Source: Sphingobacteriales bacterium 46-32 (GTDB taxonomy: Bacteria > Bacteroidota > Bacteroidia > Chitinophagales > Chitinophagaceae). Taken from it: DNA of 64,000 nucleotides. The notes below the pieces were generated by a model that saw only the letters and a program-made list of their open reading frames with translations, searched no databases and was not told where the DNA came from. The position numbers and the translations under genes were made by a program. The DNA lies in NCBI GenBank assembly GCA_001898485.1, contig MKTY01000020.1, forward strand, positions 1,741,971-1,805,970, in the 5' to 3' direction. Numbering within the stretch: the first letter of the stretch is position 1; the number at the start of each line of letters is the position of its first letter. Positions 17,473 to 25,800 of the stretch are shown here, piece after piece.

Positions 17473-19038
17473 ATGCTCAAGATCAATAGCCAGCTGGCCA
17501 AAGGTGCCGCTTTCTTTGTTTTTTTGCTGGCCGTTACGTTCAGTTATTTATTTAAGACCTATGAACTGGCCGTGGGCGGATTGCTGATTACAATTGTGCT
17601 TACGGTATTTATACCAGGCTGGCAGTCTACACTTATTGCCGGTCTGCTTAGCATGATCGCCATGACGGCTTTGGTGGTCTATTTCAGAGAAGAGGGCGAT
17701 ATCTTCCGTTCACTTTTTGCTCAGCTGTATTCCCTGCTGGTTATCATGTTTGCCATAGCCATTGTTTTTTATCTTAAAAAACTGGAACAAAGCCTGGCCT
17801 ATGGCCGCACACATATGACCTCGCTGTTTGAGAATGCCACAGAAGGTATTTTACTCACCAACCGGTCAGGCGAGATTGTACTGGCCAATCCGGCTGCCGA
17901 AAAAATGTTTGGTTATGCAGGCAATGAACTAACCGGACAAAGAATTGAACTGTTGGTCCCACATCGTTTTCATGGCGGACATGAAAAAATGAGGGAAGGT
18001 TTTTATAAAGCTCCGCAAAACAGGAGTATGGGTTCAGGCCGCGATCTCTATGCGCGGCGTAAAGACGGATCCGAGTTTCCCGTAGAAGTCAGTCTCAGTC
18101 ACTACAATCAGAAAAATGAACCTTTCGTGATTGCGTTTATCGTTGATATTACCACCCGAAAGGAAATTGAAGGCAATCTGCTGCGCCAGAAAATGGAACT
18201 GGAAAAAATCAGCAATGATATCCGTAAACTCAATGCAGTGCTGGAGGAAAAAGTGGAAGAGCGTACGATGATCCTGAAAGAGGCTTTGCAAAAGCTGGAG
18301 CAATCGCAGCGGGAACTGAGTGAGTCGCTCGATAAAGAAAAACAACTGAATGAAATCAAGAGCCGTTTTGTATCGATGGCCTCTCATGAGTTTCGCACGC
18401 CTCTCAGTACAATTCTATCATCGGCCACACTGGTAGCCAAATATCCCACCGTAGAAGACCAGGTAAAGCGCGAAAAACATATCGGCCGCATACGCGATTC
18501 GGTTAATCATATGAATGAACTGCTGGAAGATTTTCTTTCACTCGGCAAACTGGAAGAGGGCAAAGTGGGTATTACCGTATCGGAATTTGCGGTACGCGAT
18601 TTTGTAGAAGACCTGATGGATGAAATGAAAGCACATCTGAAAGAAGGGCAGCTGATCGACCTTGATTGCAAGGCCCCCTTTTCGTTTGCCACTGATAAAC
18701 GAATGCTGAAAAATATTGTGCTCAACCTCCTCAGCAACGCCATCAAGTTTTCTCCCGCCGGCAAATCTATCTGGATGCATATCGGCCTGGACAATGGCCG
18801 CATGCAGATCATCGTCAGAGATCAGGGGCTGGGTATACCGGAAGAAGATCAGCCTCATTTATTTGGCACTTTCTTCCGGGCCAAAAATGTATCCAATATA
18901 CAGGGTACCGGCCTGGGGTTGCCCATCATAAAACGTTATGTGGATCTGCTGCATGGTGAAATCAGTTTTGAAAGCCGTCTGCAGGAGGGCACTACTTTTA
19001 CCATTTGGCTGCCCCGGCTTGAGCCAGACCGTCATTAA
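17473..19038 (+). CDS. PAS-domain sensor histidine kinase
   Basis: 521 aa. Residues 1-105 contain three or four membrane helices with very short loops. Residues about 115-230 are a PAS/PAC domain (SLFENATEGILLTNRSGEIV, VIAFIVDITTRKEIEG). A coiled coil (about 230-295) leads to HisKA with H305 in ASHEFRTPLS, then HATPase_c (NLLSNAIKFSP, RDQGLGIPEED, GTGLGLPIIKRY). The long PAS to HisKA coiled coil fits signalling from a cytosolic PAS sensor. No cofactor ligand can be assigned. No response regulator is adjacent; the receiver-Crp fusion at 28339 is a conceivable partner. Confidence 0.93.
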   Translation: MLKINSQLAKGAAFFVFLLAVTFSYLFKTYELAVGGLLITIVLTVFIPGWQSTLIAGLLSMIAMTALVVYFREEGDIFRSLFAQLYSLLVIMFAIAIVFYLKKLEQSLAYGRTHMTSLFENATEGILLTNRSGEIVLANPAAEKMFGYAGNELTGQRIELLVPHRFHGGHEKMREGFYKAPQNRSMGSGRDLYARRKDGSEFPVEVSLSHYNQKNEPFVIAFIVDITTRKEIEGNLLRQKMELEKISNDIRKLNAVLEEKVEERTMILKEALQKLEQSQRELSESLDKEKQLNEIKSRFVSMASHEFRTPLSTILSSATLVAKYPTVEDQVKREKHIGRIRDSVNHMNELLEDFLSLGKLEEGKVGITVSEFAVRDFVEDLMDEMKAHLKEGQLIDLDCKAPFSFATDKRMLKNIVLNLLSNAIKFSPAGKSIWMHIGLDNGRMQIIVRDQGLGIPEEDQPHLFGTFFRAKNVSNIQGTGLGLPIIKRYVDLLHGEISFESRLQEGTTFTIWLPRLEPDRH

Positions 19039-19079
19039 AACAAAATAGACGGACCGCGGGTTATATAGAAAAAGGGCTT

Positions 19080-19322
19080 ATGAAAACACGCGCCCGAATA
19101 CCCGTATTGCTCAATACTGTTGTGGTAGTTATTTATATACTACTGCAATGGCTCGAAGCTCCGCTGCCTGTTCTCCTGTTTATTGTTACGGTTTTCCCCT
19201 TGTCACTGGTCTGGATGGTCATAGCCATATTGCGGTTTGATGATTATAAAGGCCCGGAATTAAAGGCTGATGAAGAATGGGGGTATGCAGATAAAAAGCC
19301 GGAGCAGCCGGGCACTTTTTAA
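19080..19322 (+). CDS. Small membrane protein, 80 aa
   Basis: Two hydrophobic segments (about residues 8-25 and 30-52) followed by a charged tail (DDYKGPELKADEEWGYADKKPEQPG). It starts 41 nt after the PAS kinase and is probably co-transcribed with it. The last 4 nt overlap the end of the convergent TauE/SafE-like gene. No recognised family. Confidence 0.6.
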   Translation: MKTRARIPVLLNTVVVVIYILLQWLEAPLPVLLFIVTVFPLSLVWMVIAILRFDDYKGPELKADEEWGYADKKPEQPGTF

Positions 19323-20035
19323 CGGTGGCAGTGCACAGCATGTATGCCTGTGGCTGTAGGCAACTCCGGGCTTAGGTAAGGTATGTCAAGGTTAAGGCCA
19401 CGAAGTACCAGGGCCAGCCCTACCAGGCCCATAAATACAGGCACCAGTCTACGCAGGCGTAACCGCACCTGCAGGCTGATCATTTGTCCGAAATAACTCA
19501 GCGCCAGCATGGCCGGGATGGTGCCCAGCCCAAAAAATGCCATGAACAATATACTATGTGTAGTAGACGAAGTGGTAAGAGCCGTAGCAATCGCCATATA
19601 TACCATACCACAGGGTAAGAAACCATTGGCAATGCCCAGCAGCAAAAAACTGGCAATATTTTTATCAGATCGCAGTAATCGCATCATGATCTTCTGCAGG
19701 TAGTTGAAGAAACGGCTTAGAAATGCCGGCTGTATGGCATATTTGTAACCGTAATAAAGGACGAGCAAGAGCAGCACAACGCCACCCATGACCAGCGAAA
19801 ATGTCTGTTGAAAGCCTGCGAGATAAATCTTACGTCCCGCTTCACCTACCAGCAATCCCAGGAAAGAGTAGGTAAGCACCCGGCCCAGTTGATAAAACAG
19901 TAACGCAAAAAACCGGCCTGCACGTGGCAGGTGATGCACCGGCAAAGCCAGCGCCAGCGGACCACACATGCCCACACAATGCAGGCTGCTGATGAGCCCC
20001 AGTGTTAATCCGGCTATGAGTACTGGCCAGTGCAT
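19319..20035 (-). CDS. TauE/SafE-like (UreH-type) membrane protein of the cbb3 locus
   Basis: 238 aa polytopic protein with about six helices. Motifs are GLISSLHCVGMCGPLALALP at the first helix (with a conserved HCxGMCGP) and FLLGIANGFLPCGMVYMAIA in the second half. This family regularly sits in cbb3 oxidase clusters and is thought to help copper or heme delivery. The paired Cys-Gly-Pro and Pro-Cys-Gly motifs inside the membrane would suit copper handling. It is the last gene of the oxidase operon, with its start touching the ccoH stop codon. Confidence 0.82.
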   Translation of the reverse strand: MHWPVLIAGLTLGLISSLHCVGMCGPLALALPVHHLPRAGRFFALLFYQLGRVLTYSFLGLLVGEAGRKIYLAGFQQTFSLVMGGVVLLLLVLYYGYKYAIQPAFLSRFFNYLQKIMMRLLRSDKNIASFLLLGIANGFLPCGMVYMAIATALTTSSTTHSILFMAFFGLGTIPAMLALSYFGQMISLQVRLRLRRLVPVFMGLVGLALVLRGLNLDIPYLSPELPTATGIHAVHCHR

Positions 20036-20472
20036 TAATTGATCGTTAAAGGCAATTCGTTGTAAAAGGAGATGTTATTGCCTTTCCATTGCAGCTTTAC
20101 CGTATAGTTGCCTGGAGCGAGGCGGCGCAGATCAACATGCTGCACCCCATTGGCATCGGGAGCCAGTTGCAATTGCTGATCTCTTTTGGCATCATAGGCA
20201 CAATAAAACCAGGCAGTGCCCGAAATATCGCCGGACTGAAATCCCGCCGGGAAACGCAGTTGCAGGGAATCGCCTGACTGCTGCAATTCTACCTGCTCTG
20301 TAAGCAGACTTGCCTGGTGCGAGCCATTAATTACATCCTGGTATTTCAATTCACTTTTATAATATTCTTTTTCTACCAGTTCAAAATCAGTGTTCATAGA
20401 GCGGTATACCAGGTACCCCATGCCTCCGATGAAGACGATGAAAGTAAAAAGTAATTTATATCCCCAGTTCAT
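20035..20472 (-). CDS. ccoH: FixH/CcoH-like oxidase assembly protein
   Basis: 145 aa from the ATG at 20472 (MNWGYKLLFTFIVF); the longer frame to 20562 would overlap ccoG and adds an unrelated tail. One transmembrane helix (residues 5-25), then a conserved YKSELKYQDVINGS segment and a periplasmic beta domain. FixH proteins assist assembly of cbb3-type oxidase. The start lies 19 nt beyond the ccoG stop and the stop touches the TauE/SafE-like gene, a tight operon. Confidence 0.88.
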   Translation of the reverse strand: MNWGYKLLFTFIVFIGGMGYLVYRSMNTDFELVEKEYYKSELKYQDVINGSHQASLLTEQVELQQSGDSLQLRFPAGFQSGDISGTAWFYCAYDAKRDQQLQLAPDANGVQHVDLRRLAPGNYTVKLQWKGNNISFYNELPLTIN

Positions 20473-20491
20473 AATTGTATCGTTTATAAAG

Positions 20492-21931
20492 TTATTGCTG
20501 ATGTTTACGGAAAGGTCCCATGAAGTTGGTGCTGAGGGTTGTAATTTTTTTATCTCCATCATACAACCCGATCTTCAGGGGAGTTTTACGGTCTTTGATA
20601 AATGTATTGGGAAGCACGATGAAGAACGATCCTTTTCCCTGACCTTCTTTTTGCACCACTATATCGCGTCCTTCTGCTTCTATAATACGGCCGGGTGCAT
20701 CTTCGAGGCGGAGTGTAAGCGGTATTTCGTTTACTGTTTTGTTGATGACCTTGATATTATACAGGTTTGAAATACTGTCGGCGCCACGCTCCTGGTAAGT
20801 AATACCCGCTGCGCGGATGATGGTGCCATCCACATCCTTGCGGGTCAGCAGCAGGAGAGCCAGCAGCCCGGTGAGTACCACCAGCATCACGGTATAAAAC
20901 TTCATACGACCTGTATAGCGCAATTTTTTGCCTTCGGCAATACCATTTTCCGAAGCATAGCGGATAAGTCCTTTGGGCCGGCCTGTAGCCTCCATCATAT
21001 GATCGCAGGCATCAATACAGGCAGTGCAACCCACACATTCCATTTGCGTACCATTTCGGATGTCGATGCCGGTAGGACATACTTTCACACACTGAAAACA
21101 ATCGATACAATCGCCCAGGTTCAGCTCAGCAGTTTTACTCTTTTTGTATTTGCCACGGGGCTCACCACGTTTGTAATCGTAGGCTACCAGCATAGAGTTG
21201 CGGTCGAGCAGCACGCTCTGCAGGCGTCCGTACGGACAAACTACTGTGCAGGCCTGTTCACGGAAATAGGCATATACGCCATAGAATACTCCTGAAAATG
21301 CAAGAATGGCAACAAAGCCACCAAAGTGTTTGCTGACCGGTTCGGAAATGATCTGCAGCAACTGATCCATGCCGATGATATAAGCCAGGAAGAAATTGGC
21401 TATCACAAATGCCATCACAAAGAATACAAAATGCTTCAACGTTTTTTTGAAGATCTTGTTGCTGGTCCAGGGTGCGGCTTTCAGCATTTTTTGTGCCGGT
21501 GCATCACCTTCAATCAGGTATTCTACTTTCCGGAAAAGCATTTCCATGAAAATAGTTTGCGGACAAACCCATCCACAGAATAAACGACCGAATGCAGCTG
21601 TAAAGAGGATGATGAAAACGATGAAAGTGATCATGGTAAGACCGAAGATGAAAAAATCCTGCGGCCAGAACACTTTACTGAAGATGATAAACTTTGCTTC
21701 CGGAATATTGAAAAGGAGCAGTGGTCTGCCTTTCACTTTGATGAAGGGGAGGGCAAAGAAAAGGATAAAGAATCCCCAGCTTACCCAGGTGCGGATGCGG
21801 TAAAACTTTCCTTTAGGCTTTTGCGCAAAAATCCATTTGCGTTTTCCTTTAGCATCTACAGTAGCAATGCGGTCCCGGAAAGATTCATCGCCGGGACCGG
21901 CTGCTTTTGTTGTTGTGTTAGTAGTTTCCAT
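20492..21931 (-). CDS. ccoG: CcoG/RdxA-type cbb3 oxidase accessory protein
   Basis: 479 aa membrane ferredoxin-like protein. Helices lie near residues 45-65, 85-115, 165-200 and 345-365, with the FCGWVCPQT motif at about 118. Two [4Fe-4S] sites follow: CIDCFQCVKVCP and CVGCTACIDACD. The C-terminal 110 residues form an Ig-like periplasmic domain. CcoG reduces copper for insertion into the CcoN subunit. It lies between ccoP and ccoH, in standard order. Confidence 0.95.
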   Translation of the reverse strand: METTNTTTKAAGPGDESFRDRIATVDAKGKRKWIFAQKPKGKFYRIRTWVSWGFFILFFALPFIKVKGRPLLLFNIPEAKFIIFSKVFWPQDFFIFGLTMITFIVFIILFTAAFGRLFCGWVCPQTIFMEMLFRKVEYLIEGDAPAQKMLKAAPWTSNKIFKKTLKHFVFFVMAFVIANFFLAYIIGMDQLLQIISEPVSKHFGGFVAILAFSGVFYGVYAYFREQACTVVCPYGRLQSVLLDRNSMLVAYDYKRGEPRGKYKKSKTAELNLGDCIDCFQCVKVCPTGIDIRNGTQMECVGCTACIDACDHMMEATGRPKGLIRYASENGIAEGKKLRYTGRMKFYTVMLVVLTGLLALLLLTRKDVDGTIIRAAGITYQERGADSISNLYNIKVINKTVNEIPLTLRLEDAPGRIIEAEGRDIVVQKEGQGKGSFFIVLPNTFIKDRKTPLKIGLYDGDKKITTLSTNFMGPFRKHQQ

Positions 21932-21975
21932 CGTTGGTCGTTTCTAAGTCTGAACCAATGAGCGGAATAGTTAAA

Positions 21976-23160
21976 CTATTTCACCGCCACTTTCTTATCA
22001 GCGCTGTCTGCAACAGGTGCTGCAGGCGCGGCTTCTTCTTTGTAAAGTGTGCCCTGAGCAGCTTTTCCGTTGGGAGGGTTGGTGCCATGCAGCGATTTTA
22101 CAAAGCTTGCCAGTTGCGCAATCTCTTTGGGCGAATACACACTTTGCCAGCTAGCCATACCCTTACCATCTACGCCATATTTAATGGTTCTGAAAATGCT
22201 CTTTATATCGCCGCCGTGGATCCAGTATTCGTCTGCCAGGTTGGGCCCAACCTCGCCGGCACCATCAGGTTTGTGGCAGGCGGCGCAGGAATTGATAAAG
22301 TGTTTTTTCCCTTCGGCCAGATCAGCTGCATCGGCGAGATAGGTCACATTATTTTCATTTACCGCCTCACCTTTTTCTTTGAGATACTCCTGAATTCTGG
22401 CTTCGGCACGGGCTACAGACTGCTCATATTCCTGCTGGCTTAAGGGTGCTGTTTCACTTACATGGTAGCGCCATAGGTATACAGCAGCAAAGACGATAGT
22501 GATGTAAAATCCCCAGAGCCACCATGGTGGCAGGCGGTTGTCGAGTTCACGGATACCATCGTAGTCATGTCCCAGGTCAATGTCGGCTTCCTGCTCCACA
22601 GGTTTAAACCGGTTAATCTTGTTCCACCACGTGAAAGTTGGTTTTTTCACGGCTGCTTCTGCTGCTGCTTCTGCCGGGGCTTCCTGTTGTTTTACTGATT
22701 TAATCAGAAAACGGGTATTGATCAGCAATGCAAGTATTACAAAGAGCTCAAGGAAAATGACGGATGCCATTACGTAAAAAGTGCTTACAGATAGACCGCC
22801 AATTGACTGCACGGTATTGGCGGTATTGCTGCCTGCTGCATCCTGTGCAAACAGGGAGGGGCTAAGCAGCATAAAACCAATGACGAGCATTGTATTCACA
22901 GTGGTGCTGCGCTGCTTATTGTCTTTTCGCTGTACTTTCCAGTCGGCGGAACCAATGAGCAGGTTGGCCAGCACTGCAATGACGATCAGCAGCAGCGCCA
23001 TCAGGCTGAGCAGCGTAAGCGCCAGCGGATTTGAAAAGATTGAAGGCTCGGGCGGGCCGGCGGCCAGGGCCGGTTTAGCCAGTATACCGAAGCTGGTGAG
23101 CAGCAGCAACACCCGTCCGGCTTTTTTATTTCTCAGTAGCAGTTTATGAATTGTACGCAT
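21976..23160 (-). CDS. ccoP: cbb3 oxidase CcoP-like cytochrome c subunit (single heme)
   Basis: 394 aa. A signal-like first segment is followed by hydrophobic helices around residues 48-70, 85-100 and 125-150; then the CcoP N-terminal motif LDNRLPPWWLWGFYITIVF and a periplasmic class I cytochrome c domain with one heme site, CAACH near residue 293, and an axial methionine candidate in GKGMASW. Proteobacterial CcoP has two hemes; only one CxxCH is present here. The Ala/Glu linker (EAPAEAAAEAAV) separates the membrane part from the CcoP motif. Confidence 0.9.
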   Translation of the reverse strand: MRTIHKLLLRNKKAGRVLLLLTSFGILAKPALAAGPPEPSIFSNPLALTLLSLMALLLIVIAVLANLLIGSADWKVQRKDNKQRSTTVNTMLVIGFMLLSPSLFAQDAAGSNTANTVQSIGGLSVSTFYVMASVIFLELFVILALLINTRFLIKSVKQQEAPAEAAAEAAVKKPTFTWWNKINRFKPVEQEADIDLGHDYDGIRELDNRLPPWWLWGFYITIVFAAVYLWRYHVSETAPLSQQEYEQSVARAEARIQEYLKEKGEAVNENNVTYLADAADLAEGKKHFINSCAACHKPDGAGEVGPNLADEYWIHGGDIKSIFRTIKYGVDGKGMASWQSVYSPKEIAQLASFVKSLHGTNPPNGKAAQGTLYKEEAAPAAPVADSADKKVAVK

Positions 23161-23172
23161 AAGAGTCTTTTT

Positions 23173-23343
23173 TTAGATTTCTTCTTTGTCTAATGGTATA
23201 CGGCTGATCTCATTGATGGTCTTCTTATCGGCCCTGATGACCCAGGTCAGCACAACGAGAAAGAACAGGCCAAATACGGCAAATGAGGTGAGTGCATAAA
23301 TATCTACACCGCTGGTCTTTTCGAGATAATTAATGAATTTCAT
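23173..23343 (-). CDS. ccoQ: CcoQ-like small subunit
   Basis: 56 aa, too short for ordinary gene calling. The sequence begins MKFINYLEKTSGVDIYALT, continues with one hydrophobic helix (AVFGLFFLVVLTWVI) and ends in a charged tail (RADKKTINEISRIPLDKEEI). A single helix followed by a charged tail between ccoNO and ccoP is the CcoQ position and architecture; CcoQ stabilises the oxidase core. It lies 17 nt after the ccoNO stop codon and 12 nt before ccoP. The assignment rests on size, topology and position. Confidence 0.78.
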   Translation of the reverse strand: MKFINYLEKTSGVDIYALTSFAVFGLFFLVVLTWVIRADKKTINEISRIPLDKEEI

Positions 23344-23360
23344 GATTGCTGCTTTTTGGG

Positions 23361-25496
23361 TTATTTAAGTTCCGCTACAGGAGCAGGTTTAGGGGCTAGT
23401 TTGATATCGGTACCAATCCGCTGCAGGTAAGCGATGAGTGCAATGATCTCCACATTGCTCATGGTTTCTATCTTATCTTTTTGCAGGTTGCTGGCAATGG
23501 CATCGGCCTGCTGCATCAGATCGCGGTTGGCCTGTTTGTCATATCCTTCGGGATAAGGCACACCGAGTGTCTGCATAGCCCTGATTTTGGCACCAGTGCT
23601 GGCTGTGTCAATCTTGCGGTCAAGCAGCCAGGGATAAGCGGGCATGATGGATCCGGGCGACATAGAACGCGGATCGTACATGTGGTTATAGTGCCAGCTA
23701 TCGGTTTGTTTACCGCCCTCGCGGGCCAGATCGGGACCAGTACGTTTGCTGCCCCACTGAAACGGGTGATCGTATACAAACTCACCGGCTTTGGAATATT
23801 CGCCATAGCGGGCTACCTCATCGCGGAAAGGACGTACCATTTGTGAGTGACAAGTATAACAGCCTTCACGTACATAGATGTCGCGGCCCTGCAACTCAAG
23901 CGGTGTGTAAGGCTTCACACTGGCAATCGTCGGTATATTAGATTTAACCAGGAAAGTGGGGATCATTTCTATTACACCACCAATACCTACTACAATCAGG
24001 CTTATGATCAGCATGGTCACCGGTTTTCTTTCTATAACACGGTGCCAGTATTCTTTGCCATGACTTTTTACCTTGGCCAGTGGAGCTGCTTCGGCCTCCT
24101 CGTTGGAAATAAATTTACCCTGGCGTACAGTTTTGTAAACGTTATAAGCCATCAGCAGGGCTCCCACCAGGTAGAGGGCGCCACCCACGCTGCGGGTAAT
24201 GTACATGGGGATGATGTTGGTCACAGTTTCGAGAAACTGGAATTTAAGCTGACCTTCTTCAGTGAATGATTTCCACATCAGGCTTTGTGTAAAGCCGGCC
24301 CAGTACAGGGGTACTGCATACAGAATGATACCGATGGTGCCCAGCCAGAAGTGATTGGTGGCAAGTTTCTTTGAATACAGGGTTGTGCCCCACATACGCG
24401 GTACCAGGTAATAGATCATGGCAAATGCCATAAAACCATTCCAGCCCAGGCCACCGATATGCACGTGGGCAATGGTCCAGTCGCTGAAGTGCGAGATAGC
24501 GTTGATGTTTTTCAGACTCAGCAAAGGGCCTTCCAGTGTGGCCATACCATAGCAGGTAATGGCAACCACCATAAACTTCAGCACAGGATCTTCACGTACT
24601 TTATCCCAGGCGCCGCGCAGGGTAAACAGACCATTGAGCATACCACCCCAGGAGGGGAAGATCAGCATCAGGCTGAATACGGTACCCAGTGACTGAGCCC
24701 AGTCGGGCAATGAAGTATAAAGCAGGTGGTGAGGTCCGGCCCAGATATAAATGAATATAAGAGCCCAGAAGTGAATGATGGAAAGACGATAGGAATAAAC
24801 AGGGCGATTGGCTGCCTTTGGCAGAAAGTAATACATCAGACCCAGGATTGGAGTGGTAAGGAAGAATGCCACCGCATTGTGACCATACCACCACTGTACC
24901 AGCGCATCCTGCACACCCGCATACCAGCTGTAGCTTTTCATGAAAGACACCGGAATCTCAATAGAGTTTACGATATGCAGCATGGCTACAGTAACCCAGG
25001 TAGCGATATAAAACCAGATAGCTACATACAGGTGACGTTCGCGGCGTTTGATGATGGTGCCAAACATGTTGATACCAAAAACAACCCAGATCAGTGTTAT
25101 AGCAATATCGATAGGCCACTCCAGCTCCGCATATTCCTTACCGGTAGTAAAGCCCATCAGGAGGGTGATGGCGGCTGCGGCAATAATAAGCTGCCAGCCC
25201 CAGAAATGAATCCAGCTCAGCTTATCACTGAACATACGTGTCTTACAGAGGCGCTGCAATGAATAGTAGACACCTGTAAAAATACAGTTGCCTACAAAGG
25301 CAAAGATGATGGCATTGGTATGCACAGGCCTAAGCCGGCCAAACGTGGTAGCAGCCAGGTTTAAGCTGCTGGCCGGATAATAGATCTGAATGGCTGCCCA
25401 GAGCCCTGCCAGCATACCCACTACGCCAAATACAAGGGTGGCATAGGCAAACGCACGCACGATCTTGTTATCATAATAAAATTTCTCTACTTGCAT
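23361..25496 (-). CDS. ccoNO: cbb3-type cytochrome oxidase, fused CcoN-CcoO
   Basis: 711 aa. Residues 1-480 are the twelve-helix catalytic subunit with heme and CuB ligands (RPVHTNAIIFAF, WYGHNAVAFFLT, WAGPHHLLYT, AHVHIGGLGWNGF). Residues about 500-711 are a membrane-anchored CcoO cytochrome with one heme site C546-x2-C549-H550 in CYTCHSQMVRPFRDEV and an axial Met in SIMPAYPWL. The oxidase reduces oxygen with high affinity and pumps protons. Fusion of the two subunits recurs in Bacteroidota. It is flanked by ccoS upstream and ccoQ/ccoP downstream. Confidence 0.97.
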   Translation of the reverse strand: MQVEKFYYDNKIVRAFAYATLVFGVVGMLAGLWAAIQIYYPASSLNLAATTFGRLRPVHTNAIIFAFVGNCIFTGVYYSLQRLCKTRMFSDKLSWIHFWGWQLIIAAAAITLLMGFTTGKEYAELEWPIDIAITLIWVVFGINMFGTIIKRRERHLYVAIWFYIATWVTVAMLHIVNSIEIPVSFMKSYSWYAGVQDALVQWWYGHNAVAFFLTTPILGLMYYFLPKAANRPVYSYRLSIIHFWALIFIYIWAGPHHLLYTSLPDWAQSLGTVFSLMLIFPSWGGMLNGLFTLRGAWDKVREDPVLKFMVVAITCYGMATLEGPLLSLKNINAISHFSDWTIAHVHIGGLGWNGFMAFAMIYYLVPRMWGTTLYSKKLATNHFWLGTIGIILYAVPLYWAGFTQSLMWKSFTEEGQLKFQFLETVTNIIPMYITRSVGGALYLVGALLMAYNVYKTVRQGKFISNEEAEAAPLAKVKSHGKEYWHRVIERKPVTMLIISLIVVGIGGVIEMIPTFLVKSNIPTIASVKPYTPLELQGRDIYVREGCYTCHSQMVRPFRDEVARYGEYSKAGEFVYDHPFQWGSKRTGPDLAREGGKQTDSWHYNHMYDPRSMSPGSIMPAYPWLLDRKIDTASTGAKIRAMQTLGVPYPEGYDKQANRDLMQQADAIASNLQKDKIETMSNVEIIALIAYLQRIGTDIKLAPKPAPVAELK

Positions 25497-25515
25497 AAGC
25501 TGGATTGTTTAAACA

Positions 25516-25677
25516 TTATATTGTTTTGGTGGAAGACGGTTTGTCGTCAAACAGGATTCGCGAAGAGGGGGAATAATCATCTTCAAACTGCCCGGAACGT
25601 ACGCCCCATAAAAAGGCGACCAGAAACAGGGCGGCTACGGATAAGCTGGCGATCAGCAATATGATAATCACACTCAT
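25516..25677 (-). CDS. ccoS: CcoS, cbb3 oxidase maturation protein
   Basis: 53 aa. It begins MSVIIILLIASLSVAALFLV and continues FLWGVRSGQFEDDYSPSSRI, the CcoS signature: one N-terminal helix, then W-x2-RSGQFEDD. CcoS is required to load copper and heme into CcoN. The stop codon is 19 nt before the ccoNO start, and the gene is the first of the ccoS-NO-Q-P-G-H operon. The family match is strong despite the short length. Confidence 0.92.
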   Translation of the reverse strand: MSVIIILLIASLSVAALFLVAFLWGVRSGQFEDDYSPSSRILFDDKPSSTKTI

Positions 25678-25700
25678 AATGGAAGTATTGGAATCGGCGG

Positions 25701-25766
25701 TAAAATTATCGGTGCATCAACGGGCAGGGTCTAACTCCAGTCAGCCCGTCACCTGATTTTTGTCAG
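25701..25766 (-). promoter_or_regulatory. Candidate Fnr-controlled promoter of the cbb3 operon
   Basis: Reading the minus strand, CTGAC-N4-ATCAG occupies 25766-25753 (one mismatch to a perfect dyad) and a -7-like TAATTTTA occupies 25708-25701. The predicted start near 25697 puts the box centre about 62 nt upstream, the same class I geometry as at the Rrf2 gene. It lies between the ccoI stop and the ccoS start codon. Confidence 0.45.
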
Positions 25767-25800
25767 ATTTTCGTCATGAGCTTTGCCCATCCGCTGATAA

